A stretch of DNA of 64,000 nucleotides from CAZEDM01 sp964511075 (lineage in GTDB: Bacteria; Zixibacteria; MSB-5A5; RBG-16-43-9). Location of the stretch: positions 62,001 to 126,000 of the forward strand of contig CAZEDM010000009.1 of NCBI GenBank assembly GCA_964511075.1. The letters are read 5' to 3'. Each line of letters starts with the position of its first letter. Within the stretch, counting starts at the first letter, position 1. Shown piece by piece: positions 16,496 through 25,633 of the stretch. The position numbers and the translations under genes are program-made. The notes beneath the pieces were generated by a model that did not search any database, was not told the origin of the DNA, and saw nothing but the letters and a program-made list of their open reading frames with translations.

Positions 16496-17923
16496 ATGAA
16501 AATATTGGATAGATTTAAAGAGACGATCAATCGCTGGAATATGCTAAAAAAGGGGGACAGGGTAATTGTAGCCTGTTCCGGAGGCCCGGATTCCGTGACG
16601 CTGCTTTACCTCTTAAATCAGATAAAGGAAAAGTATGATTTGAAAATATTCATTGCCCATATAAACCATAAGCTCCGAGGCAGGGAATCAGCTGAAGATG
16701 AAAAATTTGTCAGGAGATTAGCCGGGGAACTAGTGTTGAGCTTTTACGTTAAGTCCTTCGATATCAAAAAGATAGCAAAAAAAGAGAAATTGTCGATTGA
16801 GGAGTGTGCCAGGAAAGTAAGGTATGATTATCTGGATAAATTGGCTAGCCGGATAAAAGCAACCAAAATCGCCCTGGGGCATAATGCGGACGACCAGGCA
16901 GAAACGGTTCTGATGCGGCTCATCCGGGGGGCAGGCAGCCTGGGCTTATCAGGGATTCCTCCTGTATCGGGAAAGATAATCAGGCCGCTTTTGGATATCA
17001 AAAGAAAGGACATCGAGAAATTCTTGAAAAAAAATAAGCTACTATTCCGGATAGATTCCTCTAACTTAAGAAAAGATTATTTAAGAAACAGGGTCAGGCT
17101 GGAGCTCCTTCCTCATCTCAGAAAAAAATACAACCCCAATATAGTTGAGGTCCTGAACCGGACTGCCTTAATTTTATCTGCCCAGGAAAATTATCTCAGG
17201 AAGGTGATTTCCAAAATTTTCCATAAGTTCTCCATAAAAGGGAAAGGCAAGATTTCGCTTGATTTAAATGAGTTATTTAATTATGATTTAAGCTTAAGAA
17301 GAGGAATGATAAGACTGGCAATCGAAAAAATAGGAGGTGTTTCCTTCAGGGCAGGCTTTGAGGAGATTGAGAAGATACTGAGTTTAGCCCGGCAGAGAAA
17401 AAGCGGGAAAAGAGTCTTTTTGGACAGGAGTATGCTGGCAGAGGTTTCCTCGGATTTTCTTAACTTTTACCGGATGGAAAAGAGGGAAAAAGCCCTGTCC
17501 GTCATACTTCCTGGTTCTGTCAAAAGCGATGGTTTCGGCATAAGTCTGGACTCCCAGGTGATTCCCAGAGGAAATCTCCGGGAAAAACTCCGTTCGGACG
17601 ACCAGATGACAGCTTACCTTGACTGGGATAAGTTAAAGCCACCCTTTATCTTGAGAAATCCAGAGGCTGGCGACAAGTTCAGGCCCTTAGGGATGAAAGG
17701 GACAAAAACCCTGAAAAGTTTTCTGACTGACCTTAAGGTTCCAAGATACGAAAAAGACAAGGTTATGGTCCTGACCTCCAGGGATGAGATTCTCTGGGTC
17801 ATAGGTTACAGAATCGGGGATAAGTTTAAAGTGATAGCTGCTACAAAAAAGGTGCTAAAGCTAAGAGCCTACAAAATCAATCTGGAGAAAAAATCTATCA
17901 GGTATGAAGGGGAAAGGTGTTAG
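16496..17923 (+). CDS. tilS: tRNA(Ile)-lysidine synthase
   Basis: Converts C34 of tRNA-Ile2 (CAU) to lysidine using ATP and lysine, an essential decoding step. The PP-loop VACSGGPDSVTLLYLL (SGGPDS at 28-33) is intact, followed by HINHKLRGRESAEDE and LGHNADDQAETVLMRLIRG. The C-terminal TilS domain is present (RPLGMKGTKTLKSFLTDLKV, then VPRYEKDK). 475 residues is typical. No strong ribosome binding site is seen before the ATG. The 3' end overlaps hpt by 20 bases; tilS-hpt-ftsH is a widespread order. Confidence 0.95.
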   Translation: MKILDRFKETINRWNMLKKGDRVIVACSGGPDSVTLLYLLNQIKEKYDLKIFIAHINHKLRGRESAEDEKFVRRLAGELVLSFYVKSFDIKKIAKKEKLSIEECARKVRYDYLDKLASRIKATKIALGHNADDQAETVLMRLIRGAGSLGLSGIPPVSGKIIRPLLDIKRKDIEKFLKKNKLLFRIDSSNLRKDYLRNRVRLELLPHLRKKYNPNIVEVLNRTALILSAQENYLRKVISKIFHKFSIKGKGKISLDLNELFNYDLSLRRGMIRLAIEKIGGVSFRAGFEEIEKILSLARQRKSGKRVFLDRSMLAEVSSDFLNFYRMEKREKALSVILPGSVKSDGFGISLDSQVIPRGNLREKLRSDDQMTAYLDWDKLKPPFILRNPEAGDKFRPLGMKGTKTLKSFLTDLKVPRYEKDKVMVLTSRDEILWVIGYRIGDKFKVIAATKKVLKLRAYKINLEKKSIRYEGERC

Positions 17924-18458
17924 GATAATTATCCCCAAAGGGGAACTGGAGAAGAAAATCAAGGAGTTAGGGAATAGAATTTCCAGGGATTATGCGGGAA
18001 ATGAGCCGATATTAATTGGAATACTCAAGGGAAGTTTCATCTTCCTGGCAGACCTGGTCAGGCAGATTAAAATACCTCATGAGGTCGATTTCATGGCAGT
18101 TGCCAGCTACGGTCAGGAGATCGAAGGAAGCGGTGTGGTAAAATTAATTAAGGATTTAAGTGTCAATATCGAGGGTAAAGACGTAATAATCATAGAGGAT
18201 ATCGTGGATACAGGTTTGACCCTGAACTTCATAAGGAAAAGCCTGCTTCTGCGCAATCCCAGGAGCCTGGAGATCGTTACCCTCCTGGATAGAAAGGAAA
18301 GGAGAAAAGTAGAGATACCCCTGAAATATATTGGGTTTACCATCCCTAACGAATTCGTGGTGGGCTACGGATTGGATCTGGGAGAGAGGTATCGAAATCT
18401 GCCCTATATAGCCAAAATTGAAGGAGCCAGACTGGCTCAGCGATGGTTCGAACTTTAA
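17904..18458 (+). CDS. hpt: Hypoxanthine-guanine phosphoribosyltransferase
   Basis: Purine salvage: joins hypoxanthine or guanine to PRPP. The PRPP loop IIIEDIVDTGLTL is at residues 95-107; ILKGSFIFLADLVRQI and FMAVASYG are also typical, as is FVVGYGLDLGERYRNLPYI at the C-terminus. 184 residues matches the family. ATG at 17904 lies inside the end of tilS, so translation is probably coupled. Confidence 0.95.
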   Translation: MKGKGVRIIIPKGELEKKIKELGNRISRDYAGNEPILIGILKGSFIFLADLVRQIKIPHEVDFMAVASYGQEIEGSGVVKLIKDLSVNIEGKDVIIIEDIVDTGLTLNFIRKSLLLRNPRSLEIVTLLDRKERRKVEIPLKYIGFTIPNEFVVGYGLDLGERYRNLPYIAKIEGARLAQRWFEL

Positions 18459-18490
18459 AGTTTTGTGTAAAATGTAATAAGGTGAGATTT

Positions 18491-20467
18491 ATGGAAGAAA
18501 AGAAAGACAATTTAAATCGAGGTACCAGGTTTAACCCTGGCAGAAAAGACAGACCCAAGGGGGACTCAAGTGGCAAAAAAACAGGTGGTGACCTTTTCTG
18601 GAAGAAAGCAGGAAGGACTATCTTCATCTGGGCGATCCTGATCATCCTGTCCATCTACCTCTATCAGTATTATAATCGCGGTTCAAAAAAAGAGGTGGAG
18701 ATAACCTACACCGAGTTTTTGCAACAGCTTGACTCCGGGAATATCAAAGGGGTTCTTCTGGTGGAAAAAGATGTGGAGGGGGAGTTCGTAAAGGAGATCA
18801 AGAAAACCCAGGGAAAAGTCAGCGGGAGCTACAAGCATTTCAAACTTCACCTTCCCTTCGAGGACCCCTCCCTTTTGCAGAAGCTTGAGGATAAAAACGT
18901 GGAGATAAAAGCAGAGCCTCCCAGTTTCAACTGGTCAGGTCTTCTCCTGGGCGTTCTGCCTTACCTCCTTCTTCTGGGACTGCTCTGGTTCCTGCTGCTG
19001 AGGCAGATGCAGGGAGGAACCAGAGGGCTTTTCGCTTTTGGCAAAAGCAGAGCCAGGCTTTTGACCGGAGACCGCCCCAAGGTAACTTTCAGCGACGTGG
19101 CAGGTGCAGATGAGGCCAAACAGGAGCTGCAGGAGATAATAGAGTTTCTGAAAGCTCCTTCCAAATTTCAGAAATTAGGAGGGAAGATACCCAAGGGAGC
19201 ACTGCTTTTGGGTGCGCCGGGCACGGGCAAGACCCTTTTAGCCCGAGCTGTAGCAGGAGAAGCAGGGGTCCCGTTTTTCAGCATCAGCGGTTCGGATTTC
19301 GTGGAGATGTTCGTAGGGGTAGGAGCCTCCAGGGTAAGGGACCTTTTCGATCAGGGTAAAAGGAGTGCACCCTGTATAATCTTCATCGACGAGATAGATG
19401 CGGTGGGCAGGCACAGGGGTGCGGGGTTAGGTGGAGGACACGATGAGAGGGAGCAAACTTTAAACCAGCTTCTGGTGGAGATGGACGGCTTTGATTCAAA
19501 CGAGGGAGTGATCCTCTTGGCCGCTACCAATCGCCCGGATGTTCTGGATCCAGCCCTTTTAAGACCGGGGAGATTCGATCGCCAGATAGTGGTGGACATC
19601 CCGGACGTGAAGGGCAGAGAGGGTATCTTAGAAGTTCATATCCGAAAGATAAAAGTGGGCCAGGATGTGAATTTGTCGATTTTAGCCCGGGGGACTCCAG
19701 GGCTTTCCGGAGCTGACCTGGCAAACCTGGTGAATGAGGCAGCTCTTTTGGCAGCCAGAAGAAACCGGGAAAACGTGACCATGCAGGATTTTGAGGAAGC
19801 AAAGGACAGGGTGATGATGGGGATAGAAAGGAGAAGCATGGTTATAAGCGAGGAGGAGAAAAAGCTTACAGCTTATCATGAGTCCGGACATGCGCTGGTG
19901 GCAAAGCTTATCCCCGGCTCTGACCCGGTTCATAAGATGACCATAATTCCCAGGGGGATGTCTCTGGGTGTTACCCATTACCTTCCCATTGACGAGAGGC
20001 ACACGCATTCCAAAAGTTATATCGAGACAAAGCTGATTCATCTTCTGGGTGGCAGGGTGGCTGAGAAGTTAATCTTCAATGAGCTGACCACCGGAGCGGG
20101 GAACGACATCGAGAGGGCGACCGAGCTTGCCCGAAAGATGGTCTGCGAATGGGGGATGAGCGAGAAGTTAGGCCCTCTTACTTTTGGAAAGAAGGAGGAG
20201 GCGATCTTCCTGGGCAGGGAGATAGCCCAGCACCGGGATTACAGCGAGATGACTGCTCAGGAGATCGATGCGGAGGTGAAGAGGATTGTGGAAGAAGCTG
20301 AGGACAAAGCTTTGCATCTCATAAGCGCGAATCTGGATAAATTACATCTTTTAGCCAAGGCTCTTCTGGAAAAGGAGATCTTGGATGGTGAGGAGATAGA
20401 TAAACTATTTAGGGGTGAAAAACTCGGGCCCGAGAAGCAGGATGAGAGAAACGAAGCGGATAGATAA
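18491..20467 (+). CDS. ftsH: ATP-dependent zinc metalloprotease FtsH
   Basis: Membrane-anchored AAA protease that degrades misfolded membrane and short-lived proteins. Two N-terminal membrane helices (TIFIWAILIILSIYLYQYY; LLLGVLPYLLLLGLLWFLLL) flank a periplasmic domain. Walker A GAPGTGKT is at 241-248, Walker B is CIIFIDEIDA, and the zinc site is HESGH (His463, Glu464, His467). ATG 18491 is preferred because AAGGTGAG precedes it; the frame stays open to an ATG at 18443 that would overlap hpt. 658 residues from this start. Confidence 0.96.
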   Translation: MEEKKDNLNRGTRFNPGRKDRPKGDSSGKKTGGDLFWKKAGRTIFIWAILIILSIYLYQYYNRGSKKEVEITYTEFLQQLDSGNIKGVLLVEKDVEGEFVKEIKKTQGKVSGSYKHFKLHLPFEDPSLLQKLEDKNVEIKAEPPSFNWSGLLLGVLPYLLLLGLLWFLLLRQMQGGTRGLFAFGKSRARLLTGDRPKVTFSDVAGADEAKQELQEIIEFLKAPSKFQKLGGKIPKGALLLGAPGTGKTLLARAVAGEAGVPFFSISGSDFVEMFVGVGASRVRDLFDQGKRSAPCIIFIDEIDAVGRHRGAGLGGGHDEREQTLNQLLVEMDGFDSNEGVILLAATNRPDVLDPALLRPGRFDRQIVVDIPDVKGREGILEVHIRKIKVGQDVNLSILARGTPGLSGADLANLVNEAALLAARRNRENVTMQDFEEAKDRVMMGIERRSMVISEEEKKLTAYHESGHALVAKLIPGSDPVHKMTIIPRGMSLGVTHYLPIDERHTHSKSYIETKLIHLLGGRVAEKLIFNELTTGAGNDIERATELARKMVCEWGMSEKLGPLTFGKKEEAIFLGREIAQHRDYSEMTAQEIDAEVKRIVEEAEDKALHLISANLDKLHLLAKALLEKEILDGEEIDKLFRGEKLGPEKQDERNEADR

Positions 20468-21014
20468 GAAGAAGATAGAAAAAGGGGTGAGGATGATCCT
20501 GGAGGGGATAGGGGAAAACCTCAGAAGAGAGGGGTTGAAGGAGACTCCCAGAAGGGTAGCTGATTTTTACGAGGAGATTTTCGCCAAGAGGTTAGCTAAC
20601 CCCACAGCCGGGCTGAAGTTATGTTCTGCCCCTGATTCCGGAGAGATGATCATCGCCAAAAAGGTGCCCTTCTACTCTTTCTGCGAACACCATCTGCTGC
20701 CCTTCTTCGGGTTGGCTCACATAGCCTATATTCCCGACAGGAAGATCACAGGTTTTACCAGATTGTCCCACCTGGTAGAGATATTGGCAGCAAAGCCTCA
20801 ATTGCAGGAAAGGTTCACCGGCGAGATTGCAGACAGTTTGATGAAAGGATTAAAGCCCAAAGGGGTTCTGGTGATAACCGAGGCGGAGCATCTTTGTTTC
20901 TCTATGCGAGGAATTAAAAAACCGGGGTCTTTTATGGTTACCTCCGCAGCCAGGGGTAATCTGAAAAAAGATTCCATCAAAGCAGAAGCGCTTACCCTGT
21001 TAAAGAATATATAA
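20442..21014 (+). CDS. folE: GTP cyclohydrolase I
   Basis: Makes 7,8-dihydroneopterin triphosphate from GTP, entry to folate. Catalytic and zinc residues are visible: FCEHHLLPFFGLAHIAYIP, the RLSHLVEILA helix, QLQERFTGEIAD and AEHLCFSMRG with the second zinc cysteine. ATG 20442 gives the usual length (190 residues) and overlaps ftsH by 26 bases; an upstream GTG at 20415 is open but less likely. Pairs functionally with folP about 2 kb downstream, from which it is split by an ATPase/DUF4276-like insert. Confidence 0.95.
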   Translation: MRETKRIDKKKIEKGVRMILEGIGENLRREGLKETPRRVADFYEEIFAKRLANPTAGLKLCSAPDSGEMIIAKKVPFYSFCEHHLLPFFGLAHIAYIPDRKITGFTRLSHLVEILAAKPQLQERFTGEIADSLMKGLKPKGVLVITEAEHLCFSMRGIKKPGSFMVTSAARGNLKKDSIKAEALTLLKNI

Positions 21015-21060
21015 AGATATAGCAATAAGTACAAATGATTTAGTTTTATAAGGAGCGAAA

Positions 21061-22341
21061 GTGATTAAAAGAGTGAAAATTCAAGGTTATAAGTCATTAA
21101 AAAATATTGAAATACATCTTGAACCACTCACCGTTATTTTTGGACCTAATGCCACTGGTAAAAGCAATTTATTTGATGCTCTAGCTCTTTTAAGTAGAAT
21201 GGTTACAAAAAATACTTTAAAAGAAGCTTTTGACGAGCATAGAGGTATTCCACTGGAAGCATTCTGTTATGAAAAAAATGGTATAGAGAATGTATTAACC
21301 AAGGATGCTGTTGAATTTAGCATAGAAGTAGACGTTGAGATCTCTAACTCCACTATAGATAATATAGAAGAGAAAATAAAGAAAAGTAGAGAAGGCTTAC
21401 CCGGGGTCAAAGGAAAGAAAAGTGTGCTAGAGAAATATTTAAGATATTCTTTGACGGTAGAAATGGTGCCAACATCTGGCTTCATTAGAGTGAGCGACGA
21501 AAAACTATTGGCAGTTAGGAAAAATGGAGAAGAAAAAAAATCAAGAAGCGTTTTCATTGAGAGAAAGGGAACTAAGATTCTTCTAAGAAGGGAAGGAAAA
21601 GCTGGACCTCCAATAGAACATGATATTGGTTTGGACAGAACTATCGTATCTATGCCCCTCTATCACCCACATTATCCACACATTTCAGCTTTCAACGAGG
21701 AGCTTGCGCAGTGGCGTTTCTATTATTTTGAACCAAGAATAATGAGAGAGGAATCACCTATTAAGGAAGTTACAAGCCTGGGATACTCTGGGAAAGATTT
21801 AGCCGCTTTTTATAATACGTTAAAGGCAAAAAATGAAAAACAATATGATGCGGTAAAAAGAGCGATATCAAATTTAATACCCACAGTAGAAGGGATGGAA
21901 ATAGAAAAAACAAAAGAAGGAATTCTGCAACTAAAAGTGATAGAAAATGGAATTGCTTTCTCTTCGCGGTTAATATCAGAGGGCACATTAAGGATATTAG
22001 GTCTCCTGGCCATTACTAATCCAATCTCGCCTGTAACGGTAATAGGTTTTGAGGAGCCAGAGAATGGTGTTCATCCCAGGAGAATTCAAATGATTGCCGA
22101 TCTGTTAAAGAATACAAGCTATAACAGAAAGATTCAAATTATCATTAATACTCATTCGCCAATTTTACCTCAATACTTCTACGATTTTGCAGATAAGTCT
22201 CTCATCGTTTGTAAGAAGGAAGGTAACGAAAGTAGATTTGAATTATTCAAAACAGCAGGTCAGTTATTTAAGAGAAGAGACATTGAAGAGGCACTTGAAG
22301 AATTTCCTGAACGAGTAACTCGTGGTGATTTCGGAGGATAA
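21061..22341 (+). CDS. AAA/ABC-type ATPase (RecF/OLD-like), putative defence component
   Basis: SMC/RecF-type ATPase of the AAA_21 kind. Walker A GPNATGKS is at 28-35 after the typical RVKIQGYKSLKNIEIHLEPL; a SEGTLRILGLLAI signature lies near 305, Walker B VIGFEEPENGVHP at 327-339, and the H-loop INTHSPILPQ around 362. Start is GTG after AAGGAGCGAAA. Only 3 bases separate it from the next gene, a DUF4276-like protein. ATPase plus TOPRIM-like partner pairs are common in anti-phage systems, but activity here is inferred. More A/T-rich than folE and folP around it. Confidence 0.8.
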   Translation: MIKRVKIQGYKSLKNIEIHLEPLTVIFGPNATGKSNLFDALALLSRMVTKNTLKEAFDEHRGIPLEAFCYEKNGIENVLTKDAVEFSIEVDVEISNSTIDNIEEKIKKSREGLPGVKGKKSVLEKYLRYSLTVEMVPTSGFIRVSDEKLLAVRKNGEEKKSRSVFIERKGTKILLRREGKAGPPIEHDIGLDRTIVSMPLYHPHYPHISAFNEELAQWRFYYFEPRIMREESPIKEVTSLGYSGKDLAAFYNTLKAKNEKQYDAVKRAISNLIPTVEGMEIEKTKEGILQLKVIENGIAFSSRLISEGTLRILGLLAITNPISPVTVIGFEEPENGVHPRRIQMIADLLKNTSYNRKIQIIINTHSPILPQYFYDFADKSLIVCKKEGNESRFELFKTAGQLFKRRDIEEALEEFPERVTRGDFGG

Positions 22342-22344
22342 CGT

Positions 22345-22968
22345 TTGTTGGAGATAGGGTATTTTTTAGAGGATATCGCACAAGAAAGATTTATTTTAAC
22401 TTTAGTTAAAAGAATTTTCAGGGAAGAAAATTTTTCAGGAAGTGTAAATCATAGTGTGAGAAATGCAACGGGTGGCAAAATTAGGGTTATGTATGAGCTG
22501 AAAAAATACTTCCAAGATATAAAAAAACAGAAGGTTAGTTCGGGATATAACCTTGTCATAGTCTCAATAGATGGGAACTGCAAAGGTTTCCTAAAAAAAC
22601 AGGAGGAGGTTGAAAAAAAGAAAGACATCAGCAAATACCAGGGAGAAGTCATTTGTGCGATACCAGATCCTCACATTGAAAGATGGTACATTACTGATGG
22701 GAATGCATTGAGACAGGTGATAGGAGTACATGATTTTCCTACTTGCCCAACTTATAAATGCAAGAAAGGCATTTATAAGGAAGCTATAATGAATTACTTG
22801 TCAAAGAATAATATAAATGTAATCTTAGGTGGGGCTGAATATGGTGACGAAGTTGCAAGAGTGCTAAATTTACAGCAACTAGCAGGAGAAGACCAAGGTT
22901 TTAATGTGTTTGTTAGTAATCTTAGGAGTTTTATTAGAACATACGCTAGAATAGAAGATAATGTCTAA
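22345..22968 (+). CDS. DUF4276-like (TOPRIM-type) partner of the ATPase
   Basis: 207 residues from a TTG start directly after the ATPase stop. The N-terminal segment (EIGYFLEDIAQERFILTLVK) has the early acidic residue typical of TOPRIM-like folds, the middle has LVIVSIDGNCKG, and the stretch ICAIPDPHIERWYITDGNA matches the pattern of DUF4276 proteins, in which E and W in IERW and a following D are conserved. Known family members accompany an AAA ATPase; a nuclease role is inferred. It overlaps folP by 8 bases, showing a cleanly integrated cassette. Confidence 0.7.
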   Translation: MLEIGYFLEDIAQERFILTLVKRIFREENFSGSVNHSVRNATGGKIRVMYELKKYFQDIKKQKVSSGYNLVIVSIDGNCKGFLKKQEEVEKKKDISKYQGEVICAIPDPHIERWYITDGNALRQVIGVHDFPTCPTYKCKKGIYKEAIMNYLSKNNINVILGGAEYGDEVARVLNLQQLAGEDQGFNVFVSNLRSFIRTYARIEDNV

Positions 22969-23833
22969 GATATTTCAATCGACGGAGAAAAAAGGTTTCA
23001 AAATTGAGTTTAAACAGAGAGTTTTAGACATCTCTTCTCGCACGCATCTGATGGGGATTTTGAATGTGACCCCGGATTCTTTTTCAGACGGAGGTAAATT
23101 TTTCAAACAGGAGGAGGCCATCAGGCAGGGGATGAGATTAGCCCAGGAAGGAGCAGATATAATCGATGTCGGCGGTGAATCGACCCGCCCGGGCTCTGAG
23201 CCGGTTTCCCTGGAGGAGGAATTGCGGAGAGTGATACCGGTTATCCAGGAATTGGTTAAAAGAATTGATACTCCAGTCTCCATCGACACCTATAAATCCA
23301 GGGTGGCTAAGGAAGCCCTGGATTCAGGCGCCAGCATGGTAAATGACATAAGCGCCTTAAGGTTTGACCCGGAGATGAAAAAAATACTGGCAGAATATAG
23401 AGTTCCCGTGGTATTGATGCATATAAAGGGTACTCCGAAAAATATGCAGGATGACCCACAATATCAGAACGTGCTGGATGAAATCAAAACTTATCTTGAA
23501 GATTCTATAAAGATGGCAAAGGATGCGGGCATTGAAGAGCATAAGATAATAATCGATCCGGGCATAGGATTTGGTAAAACCCTGGAGGATAATTTAAAGA
23601 TATTGAAGAATCTGAAGGGATTTGCCTCTCTGGGAAAACCTATTCTGGTAGGGGTTTCCCGCAAGTCCTTCATCGGAAAGATACTTAACCTGCCGGCTGA
23701 TCAAAGGCTGGAGGGAAGCTTAGCTGCCTTAGCCGTGAGCATAATAAATGGTGCAAATATCCTGAGAGTGCACGATGTCAGGGAAAGCAAAAGAGTGGCA
23801 AGGTTAGTGGATTCAATCTTAAAACAGGATTAG
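22961..23833 (+). CDS. folP: Dihydropteroate synthase
   Basis: Condenses p-aminobenzoate with dihydropterin pyrophosphate in folate synthesis. Signatures: LMGILNVTPDSFSDGG, IIDVGGESTRPGS, VSIDTYKSRVAKEALDSGA, DPGIGFGKTLEDN and GVSRKSFIGK. 290 residues, normal. ATG at 22961 lies 8 bases inside the preceding gene. Followed after 5 bases by cdaA, an order seen in many bacteria. Confidence 0.96.
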   Translation: MSKIFQSTEKKGFKIEFKQRVLDISSRTHLMGILNVTPDSFSDGGKFFKQEEAIRQGMRLAQEGADIIDVGGESTRPGSEPVSLEEELRRVIPVIQELVKRIDTPVSIDTYKSRVAKEALDSGASMVNDISALRFDPEMKKILAEYRVPVVLMHIKGTPKNMQDDPQYQNVLDEIKTYLEDSIKMAKDAGIEEHKIIIDPGIGFGKTLEDNLKILKNLKGFASLGKPILVGVSRKSFIGKILNLPADQRLEGSLAALAVSIINGANILRVHDVRESKRVARLVDSILKQD

Positions 23834-23838
23834 TTTGG

Positions 23839-24609
23839 ATGACCCTTTTTCAGGTAGGTTTTTTGAAATTCGGCATCATCGACTTGATCGATGTGGCAAT
23901 AGTTGCATTTCTCTTTTACCGTTTTCTTATACTGGTCAAGGGAACCAGGTCTATCCAGATTCTGTTTGGGGTTTTCGTCCTGATTCTGATCTCCTTTGTA
24001 GCTTTCTGGTTCCAGTTAGAGGGCCTGAAATGGCTGATTTCTAACATCGCTACAGTCGGGGTAATCGTACTGGTGATTGTTTTCCAGCCGGAGCTAAGAA
24101 AAGCCTTAGCTCAATTCGGACACAATAAACTTTTCAGGCTTTTCATGCGCTATGAGAAGCAGAAGATCCTGGATGAGCTGATTAAGGGGCTGATAAAGCT
24201 CTCTGACCTGAAATACGGGGCATTGATTGTCCTGGAAAGGGAGATCGGGCTGAAGAATTTCATCGAGACAGGCAAGCCTCTAAATGCCCAGCTATCCAGC
24301 GAGATGCTTTTGACTTTGTTCACTCCCTATACCCCTCTGCATGACGGTGCTGTGATCATCAGAGGAGAGACTATCGTGGCAGCTGCCTGTACTCTTCCCT
24401 TAACCCATAAAAGAGAATATGCCGATCTCTACGGGATGAGGCACAAGGCAGGAATCGGCGTGACCGAGGATTCTGATGCAATTTCCCTGATAGTCTCTGA
24501 GGAAACCGGAGAGATATCCATAGCTTTCAACGGGATTATGAGAAAAGATATCCAGAAAGAAAGATTAAGAGAGATCTTGGTCAGTTTGATCGAGGCAGCA
24601 GGGAAATAG
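23839..24609 (+). CDS. cdaA: Diadenylate cyclase CdaA
   Basis: Makes the second messenger c-di-AMP from two ATP. Three N-terminal membrane helices (to about residue 85: VAIVAFLFYRFLILVKG, QILFGVFVLILISFVAFWF, IATVGVIVLVIVF) are followed by the DAC domain with LHDGAVIIRGE and GMRHKAGIGVTEDSDAISL, the two nucleotide-binding motifs. 256 residues fits CdaA. No CdaR/YbbR regulator gene follows; obg comes next after 7 bases. Confidence 0.95.
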   Translation: MTLFQVGFLKFGIIDLIDVAIVAFLFYRFLILVKGTRSIQILFGVFVLILISFVAFWFQLEGLKWLISNIATVGVIVLVIVFQPELRKALAQFGHNKLFRLFMRYEKQKILDELIKGLIKLSDLKYGALIVLEREIGLKNFIETGKPLNAQLSSEMLLTLFTPYTPLHDGAVIIRGETIVAAACTLPLTHKREYADLYGMRHKAGIGVTEDSDAISLIVSEETGEISIAFNGIMRKDIQKERLREILVSLIEAAGK

Positions 24610-24616
24610 AGGGTCT

Positions 24617-25633
24617 GTGTTCGTAGATTATGCGAAGATAGAGGTGAAGGGAGGGGATGGCGGAAACGGATGTGTAAGTTTCAGAAGGGAGAAGTACGTG
24701 CCCAAAGGTGGGCCGGATGGTGGGGACGGCGGTAAAGGAGGTGACGTTATCCTTAAGGTGGATAAGGAGCTTTCCACCCTTCTGGATTTTCATTACAAGA
24801 GGATTTATAAAGCTAAAAAGGGAAAACATGGGAAAGGCAAAAATCGCAAAGGAGAAGACGGAGAGGCTCTTGTGGTAAAAGTCCCTCCAGGAACAGTGGT
24901 AAAGGATGAGCTTTCAAAGGAGGCGTTAACCGATCTGGTCTCAGAAAGAGATTCTTACATCGTGGTCCGGGGAGGGAGAGGGGGTAAGGGGAATACGCAT
25001 TTCAAATCCGCCACTCATCAAACGCCTCGCTTTGCCCAGCCCGGGGAGAAAGGAGAGTACAGAAAGATAATCCTGGAGCTGAAGCTTTTGGCTGACGTGG
25101 GAATTGTTGGACCTCCCAATGCGGGCAAATCAACTCTTTTGACCAAGGTTTCAGATGCCAGGCCCAAAATAGCTCCATACCCTTTCACCACCCTTAAACC
25201 GAATTTAGGAGTGGTGAGATTAAAGGATCACAAAAGCTTTGTCCTGGCTGACATACCCGGTTTAATAGAAGGCGCACATGAGGGTAAAGGCCTAGGGCTG
25301 GATTTTTTGAGACATATTCAGAGAACAAAACTTCTGCTTTACCTTCTGGACGTGACGGATTCTGACCTGGTCTCAGATTATGACAACCTCAAAAAGGAGC
25401 TTAAGCTCTACGACCTGTCTCTTATGGATAAACCATCTTTATTGGCTTTGAATAAGATCGATCTATTAGCTAAGAAAGAAAAGAGAAGACTTAAAGTTAA
25501 TCCGGGTATTACCGTGGTGAAGATCTCAGCCTTAACCGGTGAGGGAATTAAAGAGCTTCTGAATACGATTACCCTGGAACTGGAGAAGGTGAAATCAAAG
25601 GAAAAGGGAGAGATAAGAGTTGGAACTATCTGA
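24617..25633 (+). CDS. obg: GTPase Obg/CgtA
   Basis: Ribosome-associated GTPase needed for 50S maturation and stress control. The Gly-rich Obg domain fills residues 1-158 (GGDGGNGCVSFRREK, GGRGGKGNTHF). The G domain has GPPNAGKST, DIPGLIEGAHEGKGLG and NKIDLL. There is no C-terminal OCT domain; 338 residues. Start is GTG at 24617. Overlaps dprA by 14 bases. Confidence 0.95.
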   Translation: MFVDYAKIEVKGGDGGNGCVSFRREKYVPKGGPDGGDGGKGGDVILKVDKELSTLLDFHYKRIYKAKKGKHGKGKNRKGEDGEALVVKVPPGTVVKDELSKEALTDLVSERDSYIVVRGGRGGKGNTHFKSATHQTPRFAQPGEKGEYRKIILELKLLADVGIVGPPNAGKSTLLTKVSDARPKIAPYPFTTLKPNLGVVRLKDHKSFVLADIPGLIEGAHEGKGLGLDFLRHIQRTKLLLYLLDVTDSDLVSDYDNLKKELKLYDLSLMDKPSLLALNKIDLLAKKEKRRLKVNPGITVVKISALTGEGIKELLNTITLELEKVKSKEKGEIRVGTI

